16,973 nt of DNA from an uncultured Clostridia bacterium (GTDB lineage Bacteria; Bacillota; Clostridia; Oscillospirales; CAG-272), in NCBI GenBank assembly GCA_937892405.1, contig CALAFS010000100.1:1-16973 (forward strand). Reading direction: 5' to 3'. This document shows, one piece after another, positions 1 to 8,423 of the stretch. Positions within the stretch are counted from its first letter, which is position 1, and each line of letters starts with the position of its first letter. The notes below the pieces were generated by a model. The model was given only the letters and a program-made list of their open reading frames with translations. It did not search any database and was not told the DNA's origin. Both the position numbers and the translations under genes were made by a program.

Positions 1-43
1 ACCGAGATCTACACTCTTTCCCTACACGACGCTCTTCCGATCT
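1..43. other. Illumina TruSeq adapter left on contig end (artefact)
   Basis: The first 43 bases match the 3' part of the Illumina TruSeq universal adapter, from ACCGAGATCTACAC to the terminal GCTCTTCCGATCT. Native sequence begins at about base 44. The reverse strand of this stretch encodes the peptide GRASCRERV, a well-known contaminant signature in protein databases. No biology should be read from these bases, and any predicted gene running into them on the minus strand is false. Confidence 0.98.
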
Positions 44-44
44 T

Positions 45-78
45 AATTGTAAAGCAAATATTTTTCAAGGTTACAATT
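45..78. promoter_or_regulatory. Probable BirA (biotin repressor) operator upstream of bioY
   Basis: AATTGTAA (45-52) and TTACAATT (71-78) form a perfect 8-bp inverted repeat with an 18-base, AT-rich spacer. It ends 8 bases before the bioY start codon. BirA operators are long-spaced palindromes of the TTGTNAA...TTNACAA type, so half-site sequence, spacing and position just upstream of a biotin transporter gene all fit. The half-sites (TTGTAA and TACAAT) also resemble -35/-10 elements, though their 19-base spacing and closeness to the start codon make that promoter reading uncertain. Only 43 native bases precede bioY here, so the true promoter may be missing. Confidence 0.6.
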
Positions 79-86
79 GGGGGCTT

Positions 87-644
87 ATGGAAAACACAAA
101 GGGCAAAAAGAAATTCACGGTGCTCGATCTGACAAAGATCGCGCTCCTCACGGCACTGATGGCTGTGACGGCATGGATCACGATTCCGATCCCGCCGATC
201 TCCTTCACGCTTCAGATCTTCGCGATTTACGCGGCGCTCTTTCTCCTCGGGGGAAAGTACGGGACAGTCTCGATCCTGCTCTATCTTCTGATCGGGGCGG
301 TGGGTGTCCCCGTCTTCTCGGGATTTCGCGGGGGGATCGGCGTGCTGCTCGGTATGACGGGCGGATACCTTGTCGGATTCGTCGTATCCGGACTTGTCTA
401 TTGGGCGGTGACGGCGCACGGGAGAGAGGGTCTTTTCTTCAAGGTGATCGGTTCGGCGCTCGCGCTGGTATCCTGCTATGCGTTCGGCACGGCATGGTAT
501 ATCATTCTCTACACGAGCGAAAAGGGAGCGATCACGCTCGGGACGGCGCTGATGGGATGCGTGGTTCCCTTCATTCTGCCGGACATTGTGAAAATCGTGC
601 TCGCGTATCTTGTGGCGGCGGCACTGAAAAAAAGAATCAGATAA
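87..644 (+). CDS. bioY: BioY family biotin transporter (ECF S component)
   Basis: This is a 185-residue, very hydrophobic protein with about six membrane segments, the usual size of BioY. BioY is the substrate-binding S component of energy-coupling-factor transporters. It binds biotin in the membrane and imports it with a shared EcfA/EcfA'/EcfT module. Family features visible are the early WITIPIPPISFTLQIFA-like segment (residues about 31-47), the loop IGAVGVPVFSGFRGGIGVL (about 69-87) and the GGYLVGF segment after it. No ecfAT or bioMN genes adjoin it, so it is a solitary S component relying on a module elsewhere. The start is ATG with GGGGG four bases upstream. A BirA-like palindrome precedes it, which suggests biotin-dependent repression. 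It is convergent with tgt and ends inside the left flank of a strong terminator hairpin. Confidence 0.93.
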   Translation: MENTKGKKKFTVLDLTKIALLTALMAVTAWITIPIPPISFTLQIFAIYAALFLLGGKYGTVSILLYLLIGAVGVPVFSGFRGGIGVLLGMTGGYLVGFVVSGLVYWAVTAHGREGLFFKVIGSALALVSCYAFGTAWYIILYTSEKGAITLGTALMGCVVPFILPDIVKIVLAYLVAAALKKRIR

Positions 645-683
645 AAAGAGGCTCGGACGCGGGATGCGTCCGAGCCTCTTTTT
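643..683. terminator. Bidirectional intrinsic terminator between bioY and tgt
   Basis: A perfect 18-bp stem (643-660 with 666-683) closes a 5-base GGGAT loop. The stem core is GAGGCTCGGACGC, flanked by A5 on the left and T5 on the right. It therefore yields a GC-rich hairpin followed by a U-run on either strand. It lies in the gap between two convergent genes and overlaps the bioY stop codon, as expected for a shared terminator. Confidence 0.95.
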
Positions 684-708
684 GGGCGGTTATTGCGAGT
701 GTCAATCC

Positions 709-1851
709 TTATCTTTCGACGGGGGTGGCGAGTTTATCTTTCCAGGTACGGTAGAAGGACTCGTAATCGCCGGCGTCGAGGGCGTCACGGATTTTTTGCA
801 TAAGTTCGTTATAGAAGAAGAGGTTATGCAGGACGGTGAGACGCATGCCGAGCATCTCCTTTGCCTTGAAGAGGTGGCGGATATAGGCGCGGGAATAGCG
901 GCGGCAGGCGGGACAACCGCAACCTTCGGAAATCGGGCGGGAATCGGTTTTATAGGCTTCGTTATTGATATTGATTTTTCCCTGCCAGGTAAAGAGATTG
1001 CCGTGTCTTGCGTTGCGGCTCGGCATGACGCAATCGAAGAAATCGACGCCGCGGTAGACCGCCTCGACGATGTTCTGCGGGGTGCCGACGCCCATGAGGT
1101 AACGCGGCTTATCCTTCGGCATATAGGGTTCTACCGTCTCGATGATATGGTACATGGTGTCGGCGTCCTCACCAACGGCAAGTCCGCCGATCGCATAGCC
1201 GTCGCAGGGAACCTTCGCGGTCTCGATCATATTTTCGATTCGCAGATCCTCATAGGTGCCGCCCTGATTGATACCGAAGAGGAGCTGATGCGGGTTTACC
1301 GTCCCCTCCTCCGCGTTCAGACGGTCGAGCTCGGCGCGGCAACGCTTCAGCCAGCGGATGGTGCGCTCTTCCGACGCCTTGACATAGGCGTAGGGCGAGG
1401 GGTTCTCGATGCACTCGTCAAACGCCATCGCGATGGTGGAGCCGATATGCGACTGAATCCGCATGGACTCTTCGGGTCCCATGAAAATACGCTTCCCGTC
1501 GACATGGGAATTGAAGGAGACGCCGTCCTCGGTGATTTTACGGAGTTTCGCAAGGGAGAAGACCTGAAATCCGCCCGAATCGGTGAGAATCGGACGATCC
1601 CAGTTGAAAAACTTATGAAGTCCGCCCATCTTATAAATGACATCGTCGCCGGGGCGGATATGCAGATGGTAGGTATTGGAAAGCTCGACCTGACAACCGA
1701 CCTCGCGGAGGTCATCGGTCGAAATGCCGCCTTTGATCGCGGCGGAGGTACCGACATTCATGAAGACGGGAGTCTCGATGGTGCCGTGAACGGTCTCGAA
1801 GCGTCCGCGTCTTGCGTGTCCCTCGGTTTTGAGAAGCTCGAATTTTGCCAT
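709..1851 (-). CDS. tgt: Queuine/preQ1 tRNA-ribosyltransferase (bacterial TGT)
   Basis: This 380-residue protein exchanges guanine at position 34 of tRNAs with GUN anticodons for preQ1 (or queuine), a step toward queuosine. The general acid/base Asp is in LTDSGGFQVFS (D91) and the substrate-binding Asp in AFDECIE (D145). GGLAVGE lies at 222-228, and the nucleophile Asp is in DFFDCVMPSRNARHG (D273). The structural zinc site is C311, C313, C316 and H342. Length is normal. GGLAVGE is the bacterial form, as opposed to GGLSGGE of eukaryotic queuine enzymes; whether this one prefers preQ1 or queuine cannot be settled here. The ATG has AAGGAG 11 bases upstream, fused to the mutL stop (TAAGGAG), so translation is probably coupled. 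It is the last gene of the miaB-ylbF-mutS-mutL-tgt run. No queuosine biosynthesis gene is adjacent. Confidence 0.96.
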   Translation of the reverse strand: MAKFELLKTEGHARRGRFETVHGTIETPVFMNVGTSAAIKGGISTDDLREVGCQVELSNTYHLHIRPGDDVIYKMGGLHKFFNWDRPILTDSGGFQVFSLAKLRKITEDGVSFNSHVDGKRIFMGPEESMRIQSHIGSTIAMAFDECIENPSPYAYVKASEERTIRWLKRCRAELDRLNAEEGTVNPHQLLFGINQGGTYEDLRIENMIETAKVPCDGYAIGGLAVGEDADTMYHIIETVEPYMPKDKPRYLMGVGTPQNIVEAVYRGVDFFDCVMPSRNARHGNLFTWQGKININNEAYKTDSRPISEGCGCPACRRYSRAYIRHLFKAKEMLGMRLTVLHNLFFYNELMQKIRDALDAGDYESFYRTWKDKLATPVER

Positions 1852-1866
1852 AGGTGGGATTACTCC

Positions 1867-3885
1867 TTATTTGATACGGTCGAAACGACGGTCAAGCTCC
1901 CGCTTTGAGAGGCGGTAAGCGATCGGTCTTCCGTGCGGGCAGACGATGATATCGGGAAGAGAGAGAACTTTGGCGATCAGCCAGTCGATGACGGGGCGCT
2001 CATAGTGTCTGCCGCCCTTGATCGCGGCTTTACAGGCGATCTGATAAAGTGCCTTTTCCCTGCGGATCGCCTCGGTGTTCGCAGGGGTGCCGCGCCCGGC
2101 GGCGATCTCGGCGGTCATGGAGACGAAGAGATCGGCGGCGTCCGAGGCGCCGATCGCGTCGGGGATCGCGGTGAGGCTGACGCCCGAGGCGTCAAGATCA
2201 TACTCGAAGCCGACGGACAAAAGCTCGCTCTGATACTCGGTTGCGGCGGAAAGCTCCTCGGGGGTGAGGGAAACGGGGAGCGGCAGAAGAAGGCTCTGCG
2301 AGGCGACTCTGCCGTCGCTCTCGTGCGATTTCTTGATTTCTTCAAAGAGGATACGCTCATGGGCGGCGTGCTTATCAATGACAAGGAGGTCGTCCCCGAC
2401 CTCGACCATGAGGTAACAATCAAACGCTTCCCCGACATAGCGATAGGAAGTATCGGTAAAGGGGGTGGCGGGCGTCTGCCCGTCGGGGGTCGGCGCGGAT
2501 GTCGGAGCGCTCTCCGTCGGTCTTGCAACCGGAGGGGGCGTGGGTGCGGGAGAAGCGTCGCGGTAGGCGCGGAGAAGGTCGAGCGATTCCCTCGGTGTCA
2601 TCTCGGGCGTCTGCGTATGTCCGGCGCCGCTCGCAACCGAGAGGCGGTCGGGAATGTCGGTATGCCCTGCCGCTCTCTGCGTCGGGGGGGCGTAGGAGAC
2701 GGTACGCGGCGCGCTGACGGGGGCGTCATAGGACGGGCGCGTCGGCGGGGTGCGATAAGGATTTTCACGGAGTGGGGGCGGGGTGGCGCCGAGGGTGATC
2801 TGCTCGCCCTTCGGCTTCTCCCCGAGGGGGACAAAGGCGCCGACGGTGCGGGTATCCTTCAGTGCGTCCTTTCCGAGGGTCATCTCGGGGCGGTAGGCGG
2901 CGCTCTCCAATGTGCGGCGGACGGTATGATAGACCGCCTCAAAGACGGGGCGCTCGTCCGAGAATTTAACCTCCAGCTTTGCGGGGTGGACATTGACATC
3001 GACCGAGGAGGGGCTCATGGAAAGAGAGATGACGCAGGCGGGAAAGCACTCGGGGGCGATGTAGGAGGTATAGGCTTTTTCAAGAGCCGCGGCGGCGGTC
3101 AGACTTTTGACATATCTGCCGTTGATAAAGAAGTTCTCAAGGTTGCGGTTCTTGCGCACATTTTCGCTCGTGCCGATGTAGCCTGTGACGCGGATTCCGT
3201 TCGCTTCACCGTCGATATGTAAAGTTTTTTTAGCAAAATCGCGTCCGAGGACGGCGGAAATCGTATGAAGGAGGTCGCCGTCGCCCGGCGTCTTGAACTT
3301 CTCTTCCCCGTCAATCAGAAGCTGAATGGAGATGTCGGGACGGGAGAGAGCAACGCGCTCGACAAGGGCGGCGACATTCATCGCCTCGGTGGCGTCCTTT
3401 TTCAGGAATTTCCGTCTGGCGGGGACATTGTAGAAGAGGTTCTCGACGACGACGGTCGTGCCGTCGGCGGCGCCGACCTCGGTGATGTCGATGACATGTC
3501 CGCCCTCGGAGGTGAGCATGGAGGCGCTCTCTGCCTCTTTGGTCTTCGTGATGATGGTGACCTCGGAGACCGAGCTGATGGCGGCGAGCGCCTCGCCGCG
3601 GAAGCCGAGGGTCATAATGGACGAAAGATCTTCCTTGCCGTGAATTTTACTCGTGGCGTGCCGCTGCAAGGCGACGGGGAGATCCTCTTTGTCCATGCCG
3701 CACCCGTTGTCCGAGACGCGGATCAGGGCGACGCCGCCCCGCTTGATCTCCGCGACGACCTCGGTGGCGCCGGCGTCGATGGAATTCTCGATCAGCTCTT
3801 TCAAAACCGAGGAGGGGCGCTCCACGACCTCGCCCGCGGCGATCAGATTCGCGACATCAAAGCTCAGAACATTGATCTTTCCCAT
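1867..3885 (-). CDS. mutL: DNA mismatch repair protein MutL (endonuclease type)
   Basis: This 672-residue protein couples MutS mismatch recognition to strand incision. The N-terminal GHKL ATPase carries KELIENSIDAGA (E30 catalytic, N34 Mg-binding), DNGCGM (D59) and GFRGEAL (94-100). The S5-like domain ends with VDVNVHPAKLEVKF (about 295-308). A long Pro/Thr/Ala-rich linker spans about 335-475, typical of MutL. The C-terminal dimerisation domain has the metal-binding endonuclease motif DKHAAHERILFE (504-515), ACKAAIK (618-624) and CPHGRP (649-654). The last three motifs mark a nicking MutL, as in Bacillus and unlike the MutH-dependent E. coli enzyme. The ATG has AAAGGA five bases upstream, 18 bases after mutS ends. 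Tgt follows 15 bases later. Confidence 0.97.
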   Translation of the reverse strand: MGKINVLSFDVANLIAAGEVVERPSSVLKELIENSIDAGATEVVAEIKRGGVALIRVSDNGCGMDKEDLPVALQRHATSKIHGKEDLSSIMTLGFRGEALAAISSVSEVTIITKTKEAESASMLTSEGGHVIDITEVGAADGTTVVVENLFYNVPARRKFLKKDATEAMNVAALVERVALSRPDISIQLLIDGEEKFKTPGDGDLLHTISAVLGRDFAKKTLHIDGEANGIRVTGYIGTSENVRKNRNLENFFINGRYVKSLTAAAALEKAYTSYIAPECFPACVISLSMSPSSVDVNVHPAKLEVKFSDERPVFEAVYHTVRRTLESAAYRPEMTLGKDALKDTRTVGAFVPLGEKPKGEQITLGATPPPLRENPYRTPPTRPSYDAPVSAPRTVSYAPPTQRAAGHTDIPDRLSVASGAGHTQTPEMTPRESLDLLRAYRDASPAPTPPPVARPTESAPTSAPTPDGQTPATPFTDTSYRYVGEAFDCYLMVEVGDDLLVIDKHAAHERILFEEIKKSHESDGRVASQSLLLPLPVSLTPEELSAATEYQSELLSVGFEYDLDASGVSLTAIPDAIGASDAADLFVSMTAEIAAGRGTPANTEAIRREKALYQIACKAAIKGGRHYERPVIDWLIAKVLSLPDIIVCPHGRPIAYRLSKRELDRRFDRIK

Positions 3886-3903
3886 AGCGTTCCTTTCTTC
3901 GGG

Positions 3904-6537
3904 TTACTCTCCGTCGGCGAGGGTATGTTTCAGTGAATAGAGGAGGTTCATCGCCTCGATCGGGGTCATGGTATTGAGATCCGCGGCGCGGAGCTTGTCC
4001 GCGACCTCGGCGTTCTTATCGTTTGCCATGACGGCGAAGAGATCGTGCGGCTCCTCTGCGGTTTTCGTGTTCTGTCTCGGTGCGGGGGTTTCGCTCTCGA
4101 TCTCGGCGAGGATCTCCCGCGCACGGCGGATCACCTCGGCGGGAACGCCCGCGAGCTTCGCAACCTCGATACCGTAGGAATCGTCGGTGCCGCCGCGCAC
4201 GATCTTGCGGAGGAAGGTGACGCCGTCCCCGCGCTTTTTCGCCGCGACATTGTAGTTGACGATGCCGGGGAAGGACTCCTCCATGGCGATCAACTCATGA
4301 TAGTGGGTGGCGAAGAGGGTCTTCGCACCGATCTTCTTCGACCATGTATACTCCACGACGGCGCGGGCGATCGCCATGCCGTCATAGGTGCTGGTACCCC
4401 GTCCGACCTCGTCGTAAATGATGAGAGAACGGCGGGTCGCATGCTTCAGAATGGCGGCGACCTCGGTCATCTCGAGCATGAAGGTGGACTGGCCGGAGGC
4501 GAGGTCGTCGGAGGCGCCGACACGGGTAAAGACCTTATCGACGATGCCGATCCGCGCCTCCCGCGCGGGGACGAAGGAGCCGATCTGCGTCATGACGGTG
4601 ATGAGGGCGACCTGACGCATGTAGGTGGATTTACCTGCCATGTTGGGACCGGTGATAATCATCACGCGGTTCGCGCCCGTGTCGAGGGTGGTATCGTTCG
4701 GGACGAAGTAGGTATCCTTCACGAATTTTTCGACGACGGGGTGTCTGCCGTCCTTGATGACGAGGTCGGTGGAAATATCGACCTCGGGGCAGACATAATT
4801 GTTTTTCGATGCGACCTCGGCAAGAGAGCGGAAGACATCGAGCTCGGCGACGGCGGCACCCGAGGTGCGGATCCGCTCGCTGTTCTCGGTGATGAGGGCG
4901 CGAAGCTCGCCGAAGATGGAAAACTCCAGCTCGCAGAGCTTTTCGTCCGCGCTGAAGATGGTAGTCTCCATCTCCTTGAGCTCCTGCGTGATATAGCGCT
5001 CGCAGTTGACGAGGGTCTGTTTTCTTATGTAGCGGTCGGGAACCTTATCGGCAAGGGATTTTGAAATCTCGATATAGTAGCCGAAGACCTTATTGTAATC
5101 GACCTTCAGCGTGCGGATCCCCGTCTCTTCCCTCTCCCGCTCGGCGATCGACTCCATGATCTCTCTGCCGTGGGAGCGGATATCGCGGTAATAGTCGACA
5201 TCGGCGTTATAGCCGTCGGCGATCATGCCGCCCTCGCGGACGGTATACGGCGGATTCTCCACAATGGCGCGCCCGAGGACATCGGCGATGTCGGTCAGGG
5301 GATCCAGACTGTCGCGCAGGCGGGCGAGCGACTCGCTCTTCACATCGGCAAGAAGCGCACGGATCGCGGGAAGGCGCACGATGCTGAGATAAATGGCGCG
5401 CAGATCCTTCGCGTTCGCGGTGCCGTAAACCGCCTTTGCCGTCAGGCGCTCGATGTCGAGGAAGGAGGTAAGGTTCTCGGTGAGCTCTTCCCGCAGGTCG
5501 CGGTTCTTCACAAGCTCCCCGACGGCACCCTGACGGTGCGTGATCTGCCCTGGGTCGAGCAGGGGCTTTGTCACCCAGGTATAGAGGAGACGGCCGCCCA
5601 TCGCGGTCTTCGTGCGGTCGAGGACGCCGAGAAGGCTCCCCGCTTTTTCTTTATTGCGCATAGTCTCGGTGAGCTCGAGATTGCGGCGGGTGTTGATGTC
5701 CATGTCGAGGTACTGTCCCTCTCCGTAGACATTCAGATCGCGGACAAAGGCGATGTCGGTCTTCTGCGTCTCTTTCACATACGCGAGGAGGGCACCCGTC
5801 GCCATCATCATCTCGGGGGTGGTGAGCTTCTTCGCTTCGTCGCCGAAGGCGGCGGGAAGTGTCTTCACCGCGTCGGCATAGGAAAAGAGTCCTCTCACCT
5901 CGTCGTTGATGAGGGTATGAAAGCGTTCGTTTGCAAAGGCGGATATTTCTTTGCACTCGCTTCGTGCAACATTCAGAATCAGTTCCGAGGGGCGATAGAC
6001 CGAAAGCTCACGCTCGACGCGGGAGACGATCCCCTCCCCGGCGATCTGCGTGACGGAGATCTCTCCCGTCGAAATGTCGGCAAAGCCGAGACCGATCCCG
6101 CCCTCACCGACGGCGAGCGCGGCGAGATAATTGTTCTTATTTTCGGTCAGAAGTCCGGCATCGGTAACCGTGCCGGGGGTGACGACGCGGATAACCTCGC
6201 GCTTTACCAGTCCCGTCGCCTTCTTCGGATCCTCGGTCTGCTCGCAGATGGCGACCTTATATCCCTTGGCGACAAGGCGTCCGATGTACTCGTCCGCATG
6301 GTGAAAGGGGACGCCGCACATGGCGGCGCGCTTATCCAGTCCGCAATCCCTGCCCGTCAGGGTGAGATCCTCTTCCTTCGAGACGGTCACGGCGTCCTCG
6401 AAAAAGCACTCGTAAAAGTCTCCGAGGCGGTAGAACAGGATATATCCCTCATACTGCGCGCGCACCTCCAGATACTGACGCATCATGGAGGTCGGCTCTT
6501 TTGTCAACTCGCTTCTCGCTACATAGCTATCCGCCAT
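3904..6537 (-). CDS. mutS: DNA mismatch repair protein MutS
   Basis: This is an 877-residue mismatch sensor. The mismatch-reading Phe-X-Glu is in LGDFYECFFEDA (F41 and E43). Connector, lever and clamp domains follow. The ABC ATPase has Walker A GPNMAGKST (630-638), Walker B LIIYDEVGRGTSTYDG (D709, E710) and the H-loop FATHYHEL (H745). The SYGIEVAKLAGVP helix-turn-helix near the end is the dimer-contact region. I chose the ATG at 6537 because AGAGG lies nine bases upstream and the protein then begins at the usual place. A TTG at 6588 would add 17 residues but would overlap the ylbF stop and lacks a good ribosome site. It is 38 bases downstream of ylbF and 18 bases upstream of mutL, in one operon. 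Confidence 0.97.
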   Translation of the reverse strand: MADSYVARSELTKEPTSMMRQYLEVRAQYEGYILFYRLGDFYECFFEDAVTVSKEEDLTLTGRDCGLDKRAAMCGVPFHHADEYIGRLVAKGYKVAICEQTEDPKKATGLVKREVIRVVTPGTVTDAGLLTENKNNYLAALAVGEGGIGLGFADISTGEISVTQIAGEGIVSRVERELSVYRPSELILNVARSECKEISAFANERFHTLINDEVRGLFSYADAVKTLPAAFGDEAKKLTTPEMMMATGALLAYVKETQKTDIAFVRDLNVYGEGQYLDMDINTRRNLELTETMRNKEKAGSLLGVLDRTKTAMGGRLLYTWVTKPLLDPGQITHRQGAVGELVKNRDLREELTENLTSFLDIERLTAKAVYGTANAKDLRAIYLSIVRLPAIRALLADVKSESLARLRDSLDPLTDIADVLGRAIVENPPYTVREGGMIADGYNADVDYYRDIRSHGREIMESIAEREREETGIRTLKVDYNKVFGYYIEISKSLADKVPDRYIRKQTLVNCERYITQELKEMETTIFSADEKLCELEFSIFGELRALITENSERIRTSGAAVAELDVFRSLAEVASKNNYVCPEVDISTDLVIKDGRHPVVEKFVKDTYFVPNDTTLDTGANRVMIITGPNMAGKSTYMRQVALITVMTQIGSFVPAREARIGIVDKVFTRVGASDDLASGQSTFMLEMTEVAAILKHATRRSLIIYDEVGRGTSTYDGMAIARAVVEYTWSKKIGAKTLFATHYHELIAMEESFPGIVNYNVAAKKRGDGVTFLRKIVRGGTDDSYGIEVAKLAGVPAEVIRRAREILAEIESETPAPRQNTKTAEEPHDLFAVMANDKNAEVADKLRAADLNTMTPIEAMNLLYSLKHTLADGE

Positions 6538-6575
6538 CGCGGTGTACCTCTTTTCGGAAAATGAAATGTCCTGCC

Positions 6576-6971
6576 TTAATGATGGCAACCGCCGCAGGTA
6601 GAGCAGTCATGCGTGCAGGCGGCGGGGCGCTCGCCGGTAATGCAGAATTTGATCTCGGCGTTCACCTCTGCCATAAGGTCGTTCAGCGCCTTCTGCGCGG
6701 CGGAAAAATCGGTGTAATGCGGGTTCGCCAGAATGACGGCACTCAGCTCTTCGAGGCGGGTGCGGAGAGAGGACACGGTCTTCTCATCCGCCTCCTCCGC
6801 CTTGGAAAACTCCTCGGCGAGAACGCGGCGCTCCGCCTCGTACTCGTTCAGTTTCGCCTGAAGGTCGCTGTCCGCCTCGTAGGCAGCCTTTGCCTTCGAG
6901 AGGGCGCGGATTTCGTCACTCTCGGCGATGGTCTCGCCGAGCTTATGGGCAAGTTCGATAATGGGGGTCAT
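6576..6971 (-). CDS. YlbF/YmcA family protein with Cys-rich tail
   Basis: This 131-residue, mostly helical protein belongs to the Com_YlbF family. In Bacillus the YlbF-YmcA-YaaT complex acts with RNase Y in mRNA maturation and influences competence, sporulation and biofilm formation; the complex carries [4Fe-4S] clusters. Here residues 1-108 are charged amphipathic helices, including IIELAHKLGETI and NPHYTDFSAAQKALNDLM. The last 22 residues hold five cysteines (C110, C119, C123, C126, C129) and end GGCHH, fitting a metal or Fe-S site. The place between miaB and mutS matches ymcA in Bacillus (ymcB-ymcA-cotE-mutS-mutL), minus cotE. The ATG has AGAGGA six bases upstream. Assignment to YlbF or YmcA as an orthologue is not certain, so no symbol is given. 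Confidence 0.88.
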   Translation of the reverse strand: MTPIIELAHKLGETIAESDEIRALSKAKAAYEADSDLQAKLNEYEAERRVLAEEFSKAEEADEKTVSSLRTRLEELSAVILANPHYTDFSAAQKALNDLMAEVNAEIKFCITGERPAACTHDCSTCGGCHH

Positions 6972-7019
6972 GGTATTTCCTCTTTTCTGAAATGATGGTT
7001 GTAAAATAACGGTAGGTGC

Positions 7020-8390
7020 TCAGATGGCGGTGCCGAAGAGGTCAAAGGGGGTGGCGCGGTCGATCTTCACACGCACGAAGGTGCCGGTGGGGTCGGCGGG
7101 TGCGGTAAAGCGCACGAGCTTCCCTCCCGGGGTGCGTCCGAGGTAGCCGCCCTCGCGCGCCTCGCCGTCACAGAGAACGCGGACGGTCTTCCCGACCTCG
7201 CAAAGGTTCTTCTCAAGGGAGATCTCCCGCTGGAGGGCGAGAAGGCGCGCCATGCGGTCGTTCTTCTCCTCCGCGGTGGTGAGGTTCTCCATTTTCGCGG
7301 CGCGGGTACCCTCGCGGGGCGAGAAAATAAAGGAATAGACGGCGTCGTAACGGACGCGCTCCATCACGCGGAGGGTGTCCTCGAAATCCGCCTCTTCCTC
7401 CCCCGGGAAGGCGACGATGATGTCGCTCGTCAGGGTGATGTCGGGGATCGCGGCGCGCAGCTTGTCCGCGATCTCAAGATAGTGGGCAGAGGTATAGGTA
7501 CGGTTCATCGCGTGAAGAATCCTGTCGCTGCCCGACTGGAGAGGGAGATGGAAGGCGGGTGCGATCTTTTCCCTGTGGTCGCGCATGACGCGGATCAGGT
7601 CATCCGAAACATCCTTCGGGTGGCTCGTCATGAAGCGGACGAGAAAGTCCCCGGGGATCTCCGCGACGCGGGCAAGAAGCTCCGGAAAGGAGATGTCCGC
7701 CCGATAGGAATTGACATTCTGTCCGAGGAGGGTGATCTCCTTCACGCCGTCGGCGACAAGGGCGCGGCACTCGGCGAGCACCTCACCGCTCTCACGGCTC
7801 CGCTCTCTTCCTCTGACATAAGGGACGATACAATAGGAACAGAAATTGTTGCAGCCGTACATGATCGACACCCACGCGCGGTGGCGGGAGGACCTTACGG
7901 TTGGAAGCCCCTCGCACACGGTGCCGTCGTCCTCTCCGAGGAGGAAGGTACGCCGGTGCTCTCCGATCGCGCGGGCGACAAGCTCGGGCAGGCGGAAAAG
8001 GCGGTTCGGCTCCAAAGTGAAGGAGACATAGTGAAACTCACGCTTGAGTTTTTCGACAATCTCGGGCTCTGCCGCCATACAGCCGCAGACGCCGATCAGA
8101 GTCTCGGGATTTCCTTCCCTGATATGCTTATAAGTACCGACAAGGGAAAGTGCCTTCAGCTCCGCGTGACGGCGGACGGCACAGGTATTCACCACGATGA
8201 GGGAGGCGTCCTCCGGACGCTCGGCGGGAAAATATCCCATCTCCTCCGCCATGCCGCGGATCTTCTCGCCGTCCGCCTCGTTCTGCTGACAGCCGAGGGT
8301 CACGACATAGTATTTTCTTCTCTTTCCGTCGTTATACCGACGGACTTCTTCGACGGCGCGGGAGCGCGCCGTGCTTTCGGTCTGATTCAT
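7020..8390 (-). CDS. miaB: tRNA-2-methylthio-N6-dimethylallyladenosine synthase MiaB
   Basis: This 456-residue radical-SAM methylthiotransferase converts i6A37 to ms2i6A37 in tRNAs reading UNN codons. The N-terminal UPF0004 domain binds the auxiliary [4Fe-4S] cluster through C34 (LGCQQNEAD), C70 (NTCAVR) and C104 (CGCMA). The radical-SAM cluster motif CNNFCSYC gives C180, C184 and C187, followed by IVPYVRGRERSR, the MiaB/RimO signature. A TRAM domain (about 390-453) completes it. The stretch after the UPF0004 Cys motif (HYVSFTLEPNRL) departs from the usual VFGTHN-type sequence but lies outside the catalytic motifs. The ATG has AAAGGA upstream at normal spacing. It is the first gene of its operon and has its own promoter. 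Confidence 0.95.
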   Translation of the reverse strand: MNQTESTARSRAVEEVRRYNDGKRRKYYVVTLGCQQNEADGEKIRGMAEEMGYFPAERPEDASLIVVNTCAVRRHAELKALSLVGTYKHIREGNPETLIGVCGCMAAEPEIVEKLKREFHYVSFTLEPNRLFRLPELVARAIGEHRRTFLLGEDDGTVCEGLPTVRSSRHRAWVSIMYGCNNFCSYCIVPYVRGRERSRESGEVLAECRALVADGVKEITLLGQNVNSYRADISFPELLARVAEIPGDFLVRFMTSHPKDVSDDLIRVMRDHREKIAPAFHLPLQSGSDRILHAMNRTYTSAHYLEIADKLRAAIPDITLTSDIIVAFPGEEEADFEDTLRVMERVRYDAVYSFIFSPREGTRAAKMENLTTAEEKNDRMARLLALQREISLEKNLCEVGKTVRVLCDGEAREGGYLGRTPGGKLVRFTAPADPTGTFVRVKIDRATPFDLFGTAI

Positions 8391-8423
8391 ACGCGTATCC
8401 TTTTATTTTTCCGTAACGGATCT

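Noticed and set aside
9..419. Minus-strand ORF ending in GRASCRERV
   Set aside because: Its C-terminus is translated Illumina adapter and the rest is antisense to bioY.
5170..6564. 464-residue plus-strand open frame opposite mutS
   Set aside because: A shadow of mutS, as are similar long frames opposite tgt (664-1908) and mutL (1933-3222).
8410..8420. TCCG-CGGA hairpin after dxs as a terminator
   Set aside because: The stem is only 4 bp and on the transcribed (minus) strand it is followed by A's, not U's. It lies in the miaB leader.
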